Counted from the stretch's first letter, positions 20,861 through 32,276 are shown. The stretch is 64,000 bases of DNA from Cylindrotheca closterium (GCA_933822405.4 CAKOGP040000224.1:63023-127022); one strand, 5' to 3'. Translations and numbers: made by a program. The notes: a model not told the origin generated them from the sequence alone.

Positions 20861-23800
20861 TCACCGAATAAGTCTTAATGCATGCATCTCTTGTTTCAAC
20901 TGCTGAACCTTGCCTACCGCTCCCCATTCGTCATAATATTGAATCGATTTTGAGAAATGATGAATGGCACCATCCTTGTTCCATTGGATTCGTAACAAAA
21001 AGTCTGCATACCGTTCGTGGAACAATCCTTGGTGCATAGGGTGATTCAATTCAGTGGCAGCTTTGATTGCTTTCTGGTAGAATTCGTCAGCCTCATCGTA
21101 AGTCTTCTTATGCAAGGAGGCATGCTCAGCATCCAACAACAAATCATAGTGTATGACATTTGGATTGCCGTCCTCCACCCATTGCTTGATCACTTTACGT
21201 ATCTTATAGGCCCTCTTTCTGTATCTTCTCTTTCTTAGTTGTCTTGTCATTGCATACAATGCTACTCCGCGGTGGAACTTCTCGAGCATACCAGTGAATA
21301 TTGCAGGACTGAGCTTTTCATGCAGATCCCCATATTCGATTGCCCGCTCTGCAGCTGTCAAGAAACTTGAAAAAAAGATCAATTCGCCTTCCATAAAATG
21401 AGCAGCACCAAGATGTGGGGACGCAGCTTTTGGATATTCCTTCTTGCTATATACGGATCCATCCAGCTCCAAAAAACGGCCTTGGCATGTAGTAAGTTTA
21501 ATGGCTGTTTGCCAAATCATCTTGACGAAAGCTGCAACTTCTGGTTGCCGATGCTCTTCTATATGGGCAACAATAACGGCACAGTCCCTCTGCAAACGGG
21601 GCAACGGCTTTCCCATCATGTACGACAACCATGCTTCTCCACTAAGGCTCCACATTGCATGCTCTGTATCTCCGTCCCGCATACAATATATCTGGGCCTC
21701 TTTCAGTTTTGGGCGACACTTTTCAAATGTTGTACTCCAAGACAGACACAAGGCGTAAGCGTTCCATGTCGTCCGCCCTTCGTTGAATGTACCAATGCTC
21801 TTTTGAATCGAAAGAGCAGATTCTGTAAATGCTAGAGCTGTGCTAAAGTCCTCCTTGAGTAGCACCCTAGCCAGGACACCAGCAATAACAAGTCCAAACC
21901 CAGATAGATGGGATCCACCAAACTTTAGGGTATTGAGGACAAGGTGACAGGTTGCAAGGGAATTGAGAAATAGTAGTTCCAAATGATAGGAGAGATTGGC
22001 AATTTTCGACAGCAACTCCATGATCAAAAGGTGCCTTGGATTCGTCATTACACCGACACTTTTCTCCGCCAGCTTCTTCTTCGTCGTTTTCACTGTCTTT
22101 ACTACATAGTACAATGTTTTCACTGTCTTTACTACATAGTACAATGTCTGAATAGGCAGCAAAGAGTTGCTGTAAATAAGCGTGTAGTCAAGTTCCTTCA
22201 GCAGGTCCAAGCACAAGTCCAACGCCTTCTGCTTCATATTCGAATCTCCCGAGTAGAGCATGTTGATGACTGCCATTCGCAAAGGTGCCTTCTCCATTGC
22301 TGTGCAGTCCTTTTGCTGGAACACGGCATTGCAATAAACAGCTGCTGCACGTAAGTATCCCTCTGCAAGCTCTGCCTCGGCACCCAATGTATAGAGCGCC
22401 AATGTTAGATCCCTGTGGGTTTTCCAATGGTTCCGGGGTAACATGGCTGCGCCAAACTCAACATACGATCTTGCGGATTGAAAAGAAGCCAAATTGCGTG
22501 CCTTCTCAGCTGCGCGAAGGTTCAAAGCAGCTAATTCTGGCCTCGTAGCAACATCCCCTCTGTTGATTAGATCCACCTCATCGAACAACTCGTCCTCAAG
22601 CTTCTCTGCATTCAAGGCGAACATCAGCGTCTTGCCAATGAATGACGAGTTGACTCGATCCGACAAGGACATGGCAGCCTCTTGAATCTTGTCATGAACA
22701 AAACGAAACCCATTGCGACCCTTCTTCTCAATGAATCCAGTGTCATGTACAGTATTCCGCAAATTGGAAAGGTCAGCGTTTTCCTCAGGTCCAATGTTGC
22801 CATGTTCCCTCCAAACGATTTCAATCGTTTTTTGACTAAAGCAAGTCCCAATGCAGGCGGCATACTGCAGCAATAGCTGCACCTTTGCAGGCATTTTCTT
22901 CATGCGAGCTCGCAATAGGTCCACTACATTTGACGTAAACTTTGTGGCCTTTTCTGCCTCATCAACATTGAATTCCCATTTTATCGAGCTTGGATTGTAC
23001 GTCAGCAGAGCTTCGTTCTGGAGTATTATCATGAATTGGGTCACGAAGAAAGGATTGCCGACAGTCCTTCTATAGCATATCGCAGCGAGATCTTGAGTAA
23101 ACGTCAGCAGAGCTTCGTTCTGGAGTATTATCATGAATTGGGTCACGAAGAAAGGATTGCCGACAGTCCTTCTATAGCATATCGCAGCGAGATCTTGAGT
23201 AATCGATTGGCTTTCAGTGGACAATATCGACATGATCATCTCGTGTACATGATCCACCTGACAGTTGCCGAGCTCGATCTCGGTCACATGGAACGGACAA
23301 CTGAGTTGTCTTGTCTTGAGTTCCTCGATCGCCCTAGACACATCTTCAGATCTGTAGCATCCGATTACCATGAGCCGATTTGGATTCTGCATATCTGAGA
23401 CAAGGTAGTCAATGACTTGTAATGACGACATGTCCGCCCACTGCAAATCATCCAACACCAACACGATGGGAGAGAAGGCTGCATTCAGTGCTCTACTCAG
23501 TTGCCGAAAAGCGTTCTTGAATCTTTCTTGGCTATTCTCCTGCCTTTGTCTGATACCATCTCGAATCGTACTTCGTCTCGCATTCTGGTATTTGATGATT
23601 TCTTTGAGTTCCGGTATCAGCGGAAGCAAAGTTTGAACTTCATCCCGAAGATCATTCGAGATCATTCTACCCACTGCAGCGACTGACTCCTTTGGAGACG
23701 ATTGTAGTGCTTGGCATACATTCCAAGAGCATTTGCCACCCCAGCGTAAGGTTCACTATTGGTCATTTGATCGCACTTGCCTTCTACAAAAAGCGCATTC

Positions 23801-24102
23801 TCAAGAGTATCCACATCATTCTTAATCGAAGCTGCGAGGCTTGACTTGCCAACACCGCTGGACCCTTGGATGAGCACCAGTTCCTTGTCTATGCTCGAAT
23901 TTAGAGAGAAAAAGCTTGAAAAGTTGGAATCCACAGTCGTAGCGCTCCCAGGTCTTGCCTGCATCATTCGGTCAAAGGCTGATCGTAAGGTTGCGACTTC
24001 GTTGTCTCTGCCGAATTATGCACCTGGTGCTGCCATCTTGTTGAAGCTATAGCTGGAAACTTCTTCCTTAGTCTCTTCATCGATATGAATTATTTTTTCC
24101 AT
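20861..24102 (-). pseudogene. Large AAA_16-type NTPase/TPR protein, broken by a stop and a frameshift
   Basis: From an ATG at 24102 the frame reads through an in-frame TAA at about 24018 into FGRDNEVATLRSAFDRM, the usual opening of STAND/AAA_16 NTPases. A Walker A (GSSGVGKSS, about 23865-23840) follows. At about 23690-23720 the frame ends at VE-stop, and coding resumes one frame over (SPKESVAAVGRMIS...) and stays open for 937 aa. A Walker B-like LVLDDLQWAD lies near 23450, and a long alpha-helical TPR-like C-terminus follows. Two in-frame tandem duplications are present: 102 bp (34 aa) at about 23001-23204 and 30 bp at about 22082-22145. Relatives are signalling ATPases attached to kinase or cyclase modules; none is present here. 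Sequencing error could explain one lesion but less easily both. Confidence 0.75.
22999..23204. repeat. 102-bp in-frame tandem duplication in the AAA pseudogene
   Basis: Two virtually identical adjacent copies start at GTCAGCAGAGCTTCG (23001 and 23103). They duplicate the 34-aa segment FTQDLAAICYRRTVG...QNEALLT without shifting the frame. Confidence 0.85.
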
Positions 24103-25110
24103 TTCCAGAGCTTGGTGTGTACGGTAGGATGCTCAGTGCTACTATGACCGGAATGGTGAAGTTTGCGTGTCGGAAGCAAAAGCAGGATGACGAATTTGTA
24201 GACAACCGGGGAAAAAATAAAACGCCACCATCGCATTGATATTTATAAAATAGGACGCCCTATATATAAAAAATGCAGATCCGAAATGATAAATATGACT
24301 ATTTTTTGTATTCGGCGTGAGGTCGTGGAATTCATGTGCGTGTTGGAAGTCCAAAATGTCGATGTACTAGTACCGGTACGGTAGATATCACCAAAACACA
24401 ACTGCCTACCACATATTTCCCCTTCTTTAGAGAGTGTACTATGTCTTTGGTATCATTTGACTTGAATTGGCGGAATCTTTCCTTTAGTAGTAGTACTAGA
24501 CTAGTACTAGTGCACTGCTACTACACTAGTACTGGTACTAGTACTACTAGCTACAGTAGTAGGACTAGGACTAGGAGTACTAGGAGTAGCAGTTTTCCTT
24601 GCAGTTGAGAACAAGAAAACTAGCTCTAGAGGTGCTCAAATTGATGAAGATGACAATTGGACGGACGTAAACTGTTCATTCACAAGTCACAAGTATGAAG
24701 AAAGGGCAGACGGGACTGTTTCATTGGAGCAGTCGAGAACCGAGAACCCGGATACCACCAAAGAAACTTGTGACGTTTCAAAGACGACTTTGATCCAATC
24801 AGATTGTAGCTGGTAGGAATGCAACGCATACCCGAAATTAATCGTAAACTGCGCGACAGAGGAGCCAGACCATCACAGGTCCAGCCTTTCAGGTTGCACT
24901 ACTTGAACAATTCTCTTCGTCTGATCTGTGGGTAACCAAACTGTTGTCATAACAGGCAGCTTCTCTGGCTGTACATTGAAAGGGAAGCGACACTTTATCT
25001 CGCTCTTCAATAAATCTCTCGTCGGTTTGACATACATTCGCATCCGACAGATTGATTCGGAAGCAACCCCTACAATTCAATAAGAGACAGCTGTTTTGCG
25101 TTTGAGTTTG
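24103..25110. other. Spacer with CTAGTA-rich palindromic tract
   Basis: No gene is supported. Positions 24487-24600 are a dense tract of AGTAGTACTAG / CTAGTACTAGTG words that is self-complementary at many registers and could fold into multiple hairpins. A TACCGGTACGGTA islet lies at 24370-24382. The last 200 bp may hold the 5' UTR, or an upstream exon, of the DUF1275-like gene. Confidence 0.5.
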
Positions 25111-25192
25111 CCTCAGCCTCAGCCTTTGCCTCAGCCTTTGCCTCAGCCTTTGCCTCAGCCTTTGCCTCAGCCTTTGCCTCAGCCTTTGCCTG
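25111..25192. repeat. 12-bp minisatellite, about 6.5 copies
   Basis: The unit is CCTCAGCCTTTG repeated head to tail. In the frame of the downstream gene it would encode PQPL repeats; on the other strand it gives an AEAK-type frame that I treat as a shadow. Confidence 0.9.
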
Positions 25193-25212
25193 GACAAGCA
25201 GTACTTGAGCGC

Positions 25213-26745
25213 ATGATGACTGGTTCCAAAACAGTATCTGCGGCCACTGGAGATGTGATGCCCATCGGAATTGCCATGGAGCAACCAGCCAGCCTAGCTG
25301 TAGATGCAACCATCAAAAATCGAGATTCCAGTGATTTTGATTCGTCTCCAGGAGATCAGAATGATGGCGTCGACGGAGCCGAACTTCACAGTCCCGATTT
25401 GGAACTAGCCGAACAAATCCCCCAAGATGGCTCAGAGTCTACAGCAAAGACGGATTTGGAACCTAATCTTGATCTGATATCGAAACTTATTATACCCGCA
25501 GTCAAAACAGCAAAATCCGTGGAATGGGCTGCAAAAGATGAAAATCACTATCCAGAGGAGTACCCAGAGTGTGCTAGTCAATCATCCATAGGCAGCAGCC
25601 CGGATAGTAGCGGCCGTATTACTGCGTCGACTTCGGCAGATTATAAAGATGAAATGGAAATGGCCCAGCAGCAAGCAGACTATCTGAAACGAAAACGAGT
25701 ATTTATTGGGTGTGCTGCTGGACTCTTGGCCTTCAATAGTGGATTTCTGAATGGCGCTACTCTTTCCGGTTTGGCTTCGCCTGGATCAAAGTTCCCTGCC
25801 TTGACTGTCACAGGTGTGACAGCATCCTTCACCTTTGCTGGACTAACCTTGTCCCAAGGGTGGTTCGAAGCGTATGGAGTCCACGTTGGGATTATTCTTA
25901 GCTACTTTGTTGGATGCTTAATTGCTGGTCTGGCCACGCCTGATCCAAAGCCATATCGATTGGAGCCAACCTATGGACCTACTTTCATTCTGGGAGGAAT
26001 CTTTTTGCTGATTGGAGGTATCATTGCCAGTGTTCTGGAAGATTATGGTGTAGTTGCTTATTGGTTCTCTGCTGCGGCTTCTGGCATTCAAAATGGTATC
26101 GCTTCACGTTATTCTTCCAACCTGATTCGATGTACAGTTACTGGAACTACTACTGATATTGCCCTGATATTGGCGCAACTCATCCGAGGCAAGGAAGCCA
26201 ACGTCGACCATGGCATTGTTCTATCTATCATCACCTTCAATTTCTGGTTTGGAGGAGCCATTTCCTTTTTTGCTGCTGAAAGATTCTTGAAATACACACT
26301 GCTGGCAAATGCGGTCTTGTTCTGGATGATCGGGCTCGGAATCATCTTTTTCTTGGTCTCTGAGCTTGGACTTTCTGTCAATGCTGCTGTTTCTGGCAAT
26401 TGGAAATGGCGCAAGACAATGCAAAGTTTGCGACAGGCGTCTGAAAAAGGTCACGTATCCTTGGTGGATATGTTTGATATCATTGATAAGAACCAGAATG
26501 GCGAAGTCAGTCCCGAAGATCTCTTGGATGGCCTCTTGCAAGCAGGTGTCAAGACCAATCTCCGAACTGTCCGTGTCTTGGTCAGTTATGCTGATGCCAA
26601 TAACAATGGTACCATTGATCGAGACGAGTGGGTGACAGTTGTGGAGCGGATCATGGAAGGTGCGCCTACCACATCTGGTAGGCGTGGAAGTGTCGCCACT
26701 AGAATAACCGATGCTGCGAACAAGATTGAAGAGGGTGCCATCTGA
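25213..26745 (+). CDS. DUF1275/YoaK-like membrane protein fused to two EF-hands
   Basis: The first in-frame ATG is 25213 (510 aa). The frame is open back to 25084 through the PQPL repeat but has no ATG there, so an upstream exon is possible. Residues 1 to about 150 are acidic and Ser-rich. From about 165 to 390 there are six or more membrane spans. They include a GFLNGATL segment near the first span and SGIQNGIASRYSSNLIRCTVTGTTTD, the signature repeat of DUF1275/YoaK proteins (G.qNa...r......TG..td). After the last span come two EF-hand loops, DKNQNGEVSPED at about 425-436 and DANNNGTIDRDEW at about 461-473. Both have good calcium ligands. The predicted product is a calcium-sensing membrane transporter or receptor. 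The biochemical role of DUF1275 is not established. Confidence 0.8.
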   Translation: MMTGSKTVSAATGDVMPIGIAMEQPASLAVDATIKNRDSSDFDSSPGDQNDGVDGAELHSPDLELAEQIPQDGSESTAKTDLEPNLDLISKLIIPAVKTAKSVEWAAKDENHYPEEYPECASQSSIGSSPDSSGRITASTSADYKDEMEMAQQQADYLKRKRVFIGCAAGLLAFNSGFLNGATLSGLASPGSKFPALTVTGVTASFTFAGLTLSQGWFEAYGVHVGIILSYFVGCLIAGLATPDPKPYRLEPTYGPTFILGGIFLLIGGIIASVLEDYGVVAYWFSAAASGIQNGIASRYSSNLIRCTVTGTTTDIALILAQLIRGKEANVDHGIVLSIITFNFWFGGAISFFAAERFLKYTLLANAVLFWMIGLGIIFFLVSELGLSVNAAVSGNWKWRKTMQSLRQASEKGHVSLVDMFDIIDKNQNGEVSPEDLLDGLLQAGVKTNLRTVRVLVSYADANNNGTIDRDEWVTVVERIMEGAPTTSGRRGSVATRITDAANKIEEGAI

Positions 26746-27557
26746 CGCCCTTTCGAAAACTTGAACAGTTCCCAAGAAATAAAGTACTGGAGACGTTGCT
26801 AACTGTCACTTTTACTACGATGACGCATATCCGATTAAAGCAAAAGAAATCCAGTAGTGTCCAGAAGTGAAGCCAAGCACAAGGCGGGCGCAAGATTCGC
26901 ATCAGCTGACTTTTGGGCAATTTCAAGTCGAGCGCTTGCCTGAAAAGAATGCAACCTGCTTCCACAATGCATGCAGTTTTCTGGAGGAGCCGCCTTGCCT
27001 GAATGGCTAGCTCTGCCGCGCACCCAGAAGGTAGCGCTGCATCAAGTCTGCAGCTATCCGAGTTCTCTGTTGGAGCCGAAGGCTGGAAATTTGGAGCCTT
27101 CAACAGTAGCCTGCTAATACAATAGAGGAGAATGTAATGTAAACAATATCCGCAGTCGTGACTTACATACATTAGAAAGAGTGGTCTAATCTCGTACTGT
27201 CTTTCATACTCACCCATTCCATTAATACATAAAGGAATGAATGAACAAATGAAACATTTGAAATCAGAGGAGGAGGTCATTTCAGTTGAACAAAAAGTCC
27301 ATGCAGCGCGAGAAAGAACTCGCTGTTACTATCAAAAGACAACGACTTGATACGTTCGCCAGGGCTACGATGGAAAAAGAGTTCATGCATGCAGCCAAAT
27401 CGAATGAAATTCTTTAGGAATCATTAAAAGCTCAAGTTCTACTAAATTCTAAAGCCATTTCAATCGATTGCTCCCGACTAATCAAAAGAGGAAAGCGGGT
27501 TGCCTCTTGTGTATTACCAGTATAGATATTACCGTCATCACCACTGCCAATGTAGCT
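26746..27557. other. Spacer with coding-like but unassigned stretches
   Basis: Between the 3' ends of a plus-strand and a minus-strand gene. At 27286-27417 the plus strand reads a helical Lys/Arg/Glu-rich peptide (LNKKSMQREKELAVTIKRQR...) after a TTTCAG acceptor-like site, ending in TAG. It could be the last exon of an unrecognised gene, but I find no convincing upstream exon. The minus strand 26835-27120 is also open over Ala/Cys-rich sequence. Neither is annotated as a gene. Confidence 0.3.
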
Positions 27558-28086
27558 TTACTTCTTCATGTGGTACTTGGTCCAGTACTCCGAGCCAGCA
27601 CGAGTTTCAGCAGATTGGGAAGTAAAGGCCCACAAGTAAACTCCACTCATGACGCTGTGTTAAGAAAAGAAGAAGTAAGGAGTGTCGTTAGAGCGTAGTT
27701 GAAAATGATGGAGCGATATGAATCCAATCGCGTATCAATGAGGATCCAAATGAGAAATCTTGGATGTTTTTATGTTCATTGCAAATCTTCCATTGGCATT
27801 CAATCAACATGCATGATATATTTCAAAAAATAACTTACGCCATTCCAATCACAAAAGGCTTGTTTCCAGCATGGTTCATTTCGTGTCTCATGAGATCGAA
27901 GCCCTTCATTTGACGCCAGGTCTTGTGGTTGGCAGCACGAGCAGCCTGACGCTTGGCAAGAGCCTCCGTGCCACGAGTGGCCCATTCGGTCTTTCTCCAT
28001 TCCAAGTACTTCTTGTGAGACTCGAAGAGCTCGTTGGCTCGGGCCTCGGAGAACTCTCCGACGTTTTCGAAAGAAAGTTTGGTCAT
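27558..28086 (-). CDS. Small single-span protein, possible organelle complex subunit
   Basis: Exons 28086-27839 and 27654-27558 (intron GTAAGT...CACAG, 184 nt) give 114 aa: a charged, helical, Lys/Arg/Glu/Trp-rich N-terminal two-thirds, then one hydrophobic segment (PFVIGMAVMSGVYLWAF, about 76-92) created across the splice junction, then a short polar tail ending YHMKK. The size, single tail span and lack of signal peptide fit small accessory subunits of mitochondrial complexes, but no family motif is recognised, so this is only a suggestion. The ATG used begins MTKLSFENVG; the frame is open further upstream, without a better start. Confidence 0.6.
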
Positions 28087-28402
28087 GTTGTAATGGATGA
28101 TGATCAATCTATTAACACTACTACTTCCGTTGCAGAGATTCAAGAGCTGCTGCTCGGCTCATGGTGGTTGGTCCTTCGCCGCGCATGACGTTTGCAGTGC
28201 CGATGCCGATGGTTTCTCGTACTGATTCTACATACGTAGGTCATGTTGATCGGCTGTTAGTGGGTCTCTGTTTGGACTGATTGATTCGACTACTGAGGTT
28301 CAAAAAACTACAATTGAAATACGACCAGAAGCAATAACCGTCATTCCTGAAAATACTTACCCACAACACCAACACAAGAACGGGCTTTGCTTGCAGCTCA
28401 TT

Positions 28403-30273
28403 ATGCTCCGATCCAGCCCATCTAGTAGGGGCAATAGTAATGTAAGGTCTCGCCCCTCAACTCCTGCCGGTGCCTCTCGAAATATCGACAGCAATAACAA
28501 CGATAATAAAGAAGAAGTCGAATATGACTCCAAATCAGGAGATAATAAAATCAACTACAATCAAAGCCATGATACTTCGTCTCCCGAGAGAAGCTGGACC
28601 CAACCATCACATAGTGATGGATTGATCCCAAAGGGCTACTCTATGGCCGTCTTGCACGAATCTAGAGATGAGATGGAGGACGAAGAGTTCCACAACCAAC
28701 ATGGACACCACCACCAGCCGTTTTCGTCTTCCACCCGTGCAATTCCAGGACGTGCCACACGACAACGGCGGCGAAGAAAAAGAGCCAGTCACAACAACAA
28801 CAACAGCAACAGTATTTGGTCCAATTTCTTGTTATTTTTATTCGAAGGCAAGCTTGGAAAATCGACATGGCAATTATTATTCCATAATACTACGACCGTG
28901 ATGAAAGAAAACAAGCTCTCAGGTTCGAATCTTTCAACCCTAGTGGTGGCTGTGGCCTTGTGGTATTCGCTGGGTATCATTAGTATTTCCACTTCCAAAT
29001 TATTGTTGTCGGCACCATCGGATCCGATGGGAGACCAATCGGCCTACTACCTGCATATCGGAGGAGTGGCACCCATCATTCTGACGTTTCAACAATTGCT
29101 TTTGGGGAGTCTCTTTTTGCGATTCTTGCTCAGCATTCGATGTCTCCAGAGTCCAGGGGTCCAACCGTTGACTAGTCTTTGCGACACTTCTTCGTCACCG
29201 TCATTGCCGTCCAATTCCTCAATGTAAGCTGCTCAGCATCGAAGGAATGGTATTATCTGTATGACTGACTGAGGAGCGTTGTCTAACTCTTGTCATTCAT
29301 TTCGGAATTCCGTGACATTCAGATTCCAAACATATTTGCAAATGCTCCAACACCCAGATGCCCGATATCTCTGCTTTGCCGGCTTTTGCTTTAGCCTGGG
29401 ATTCTACTGCACCAATCTTGGTTTTCAGGCTGCCTCGGCGGCCTTTGTCGAAACCATCAAGGCATCGGAACCCATCACCAGTGCTGTACTCGCGGTTGCT
29501 TGGGGATTGGAACTTTTGAATCGCAAAGAGGTGACGAGTCTCGCCTTGATTGTATGTGGTGTCGTGCTTTCGACACTTGGGAACTCTCCAAGCAGCACAA
29601 CGACTGATGAAAACAATGAAGACGGTGGATTGGGAATGACCGCTTCGCTCGTTTCTTGCGCCATTGTCATGATATCCAACTTGTGCTTTTCTTTTCGTGG
29701 GCTCTTTCAGAAATTGTTTCAAAAGAAAAGCAACCAAAGCTTTCTGATGGACGATTTGAATCTACAATACAGGATGCAACAAATGGGTGTCCTAGTATTT
29801 GGAATACCGGCTATTCTATGGGAAGGACGGTCAATCTTGCAGCACATCTATCAAGTATCATTGCATGTTGGATTGATGCAAAGTGGAGTCTTGGTCCATT
29901 ATGTTGGATTGGCAACAGTCAATGCCATGGCGTTTGCTAGCTACAAGTACGTCGTGACTCTTTGATTTCTTGATGTTGTTGTTCTCTTGCTTTTTTGTTT
30001 CCTCACAATTCATTGATCTTCTGTCATTTCAGCCTGGCTTCGACCTATTTGCTGTCTCGCATTTCGGTGGTACAACATGCCGCACTAAACTGCATCCGCC
30101 GTATCTTTGCAATTGTGATCACCAGCATTCTCTTTGCAAATCACATTACCAGAACGGGAGTTCTTGGTATATTGATCAGCTTTGGTGGATTCATGTCCTT
30201 TACTCATGCAAAGGCACAAAAGAAGCGCGGTGTTAGCACCAGCCTTTTACCGATGACAAAGTCTCATGCATAG
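28403..30273 (+). CDS. Triose-phosphate/nucleotide-sugar transporter family (DMT) protein
   Basis: Exons 28403-29223, 29323-29946 and 30033-30273 give 561 aa. All three junctions keep frame (phase 2, phase 2) with GTAAGC/GTACGT donors and CAG acceptors. Residues 1 to about 150 are polar, Asn/Ser/His-rich and unlike the family. About ten hydrophobic segments follow. The motif AAFVETIKASEPITSAVLA is the TPT/NST family signature around the first substrate-binding Lys. Near the C-terminus SRISVVQHAALNCIRRIFAIV carries the second conserved basic pair. The protein should exchange a phosphorylated sugar or nucleotide sugar across a plastid or Golgi membrane. The long N-terminal extension is unusual and has no clear signal peptide, so location is open. 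Confidence 0.85.
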
Positions 30274-31174
30274 TATATTTTCCACACAACCAAAAACGCT
30301 ACTGTAGAGCCTGATGAAGTTGCTGTTTTGGCATGTCGATCGCATTATTACGGAGTGCAATGAATGCCATGTGTTAAATGGTTGTTGCTGTAGTCCAAGG
30401 CTATTTCTGGGAGCAGCTACATTGCTTTCGTCTGAACAAAGACGGAGGGGGTCGAAGGTTCTAATTTCTACATTAATTCCAGAATTTGCTCTGAATCAAT
30501 CAATCGTACAAGTATTCCAACCAAGAAGCCAAGAGCACGATACTACAGTACACAGTACCAGTCATCATGACTGGTACTGTGCAGTACGAGCTTTTGATTC
30601 AGTAGGTACAAAGTTGCCCGCGAGAGAAACTTGCGCTCTTTTATCTCTTTCAACAGATTCGCAAGACCAAATTTTCAAAATATATCACCACAAGGAAACA
30701 TGAAGGGAGACCTTCACGCCGTCAGGTGATTAAATCTTTCATGACACGTGGTAAACTTCCTCATGGGATTTATGTCTCAGCCTTCTTTGCCCAAGACCAC
30801 TTCATCCGTTGATCAGTAGAACTTGGTTCCGATCGCCTTGACTCTTGTTTACGAACCAAGTTTCGTTTCGGTGGGTCTTGCACGTATATTTTCTCAATGG
30901 TTGTTCTCTGAAAATGACTGTTGTTGAATATATACACTTAATGATCACCCAATTGATATTGGGTGGAAACAGAATTGTGGTGTTGGTTGGCCAAAAGACC
31001 GTCCTGGTCATTGCCGTTGGAGGCGCCTGCCAAACCGAACGAACAGTAATCACTGAAAATTTTCTGTCACAAAATTTAGAAAAGAACTCGCTTTAGGAGA
31101 AGTCCATAAAATCTCCACCAACCAAGACACAACGAAAGCCATCAGCCTCATAGAAAGCGATAACATTGACAAGC
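30274..31174. other. Spacer
   Basis: No gene is supported. A near-perfect inverted repeat, ACAGTACCAGTCATCATGACTGGTACTGT, lies at about 30551-30579, i.e. a hairpin with a stem of about 14 bp and almost no loop. The 31060-31170 stretch is open in two strands but unassigned. Confidence 0.45.
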
Positions 31175-31609
31175 ATGTGCACCAAGACAAGACGTATCGC
31201 AAAAAGCAAACCTGATAGCTGCACCGAGAAGAATTTGGATGCCCCAAGGACGAGTGCATTGAATTCATTCCTTAACGATCTCATTCGCGAAAAGAGAGCC
31301 GAATCGGAGGGAACGCAATTCCGCATTATGATTCTACCTGACGATGCTCATGGCTCAGAAGGTGGACTCTTAAGAAGGCGATCCTCGAGGATCGGCCGTT
31401 ACAACTCGGACCCATTGCCTTCTTTGAAAAAGCGAGGAGGAGGTCGACGATCTGTGTTGGATGTGAGCGACCATACCAAGAGGCTATCACGTTGGCTCTC
31501 CGTTGATCCCGCTTCATCTCAAAGCAAGCAAATCTTGTCCAACTGTATGGTGCGACAGCCAATGCGCATTCCATCGTCACGACGGATCAATGCAGCATGT
31601 TCCATGTGA
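31175..31609 (+). CDS. Small basic hypothetical protein
   Basis: From the first ATG in frame (31175) the product is 144 aa, rich in Arg, Ser and Lys (LLRRRSSRIGRY, LKKRGGGRRS). There is no membrane span and no recognisable domain. The RRxS-type sites would suit phosphorylation by basophilic kinases, but that is only a composition remark. Codon use resembles neighbouring genes, yet the opposite strand is also partly open over 31093-31326, so the gene is tentative. Confidence 0.4.
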   Translation: MCTKTRRIAKSKPDSCTEKNLDAPRTSALNSFLNDLIREKRAESEGTQFRIMILPDDAHGSEGGLLRRRSSRIGRYNSDPLPSLKKRGGGRRSVLDVSDHTKRLSRWLSVDPASSQSKQILSNCMVRQPMRIPSSRRINAACSM

Positions 31610-32276
31610 GCGTGCACTCATGAAACAAAAGAAAGAAGAACCTTTTGATGGAGCCTTACCAAGGCAACAATTTTCCCAGAAATAGACATTTAGTAAATAG
31701 AGCAAACGTATCATTGTCAAAATAGCCAAAGCATATTGGCAGGCCATAGATTGAAGGGGAATTCCAAGTGGCCACACAATTAGCGAGTCAGGATATCATC
31801 GACGTTCGCCTCATCGACGTTCACCTCATCTTCAAACTTCTTCAAATTCTTAGGTTTAGATTTTGCAGTATAGTGTAATATGAGCTCTGTCGGCAACCCA
31901 TCATTATCAGTACAGGTACTATCATCTCATCATCCTTCACTCAAGACATCCTTGGAGCTTTTTCAGCTCTTTTACCAAACGGACAAACGGAAAGCGAACA
32001 ATCATATAAATAAAGGAATGTCGTGTCGTCTTTTTCCTGTTTAACAAATATCACCGCCATCTGCTCTAGCTACGCACTTGCTGAGCTTTTGATCATGCCA
32101 GATGTGATACCACCATATATTTTGCATCATTCTGACGATAATAATATGACGCTTATGCGTCTTTCGCTGCACGAGCGCTTGAACAAGGCAAACAGTGACA
32201 CTACCGGTATAAAAAGGCATCACTGAAGGATCGCCTTCTTTTATACCAATCCTTTCAAATTCTTGATAATACGAAC
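31610..32276. other. Spacer upstream of PAP-like gene 1
   Basis: No gene seen. At 31795-31830 the short phrase TCATCGACGTTC is repeated. The 32100-32160 stretch (ATACCACCATAT...CATTCTGACGATAATAATATGACG) resembles the sequence upstream of the dead copies at about 35893 and 38733, so the repeat unit of the PAP-like array probably begins here. Confidence 0.45.

Noticed and set aside
24889..25309. Minus-strand ORFs with AEAK/LRQR repeats
   Set aside because: Shadow of the 12-bp minisatellite; the plus strand carries a gene with clear domains.
26221..26775. Minus-strand ORF opposite the DUF1275-like gene
   Set aside because: Antisense shadow of a well-supported coding region.
27286..27417. Possible terminal exon with helical basic peptide on the plus strand
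   Set aside because: A splice-acceptor-like TTTCAG precedes it, but no upstream exon or family match could be found.
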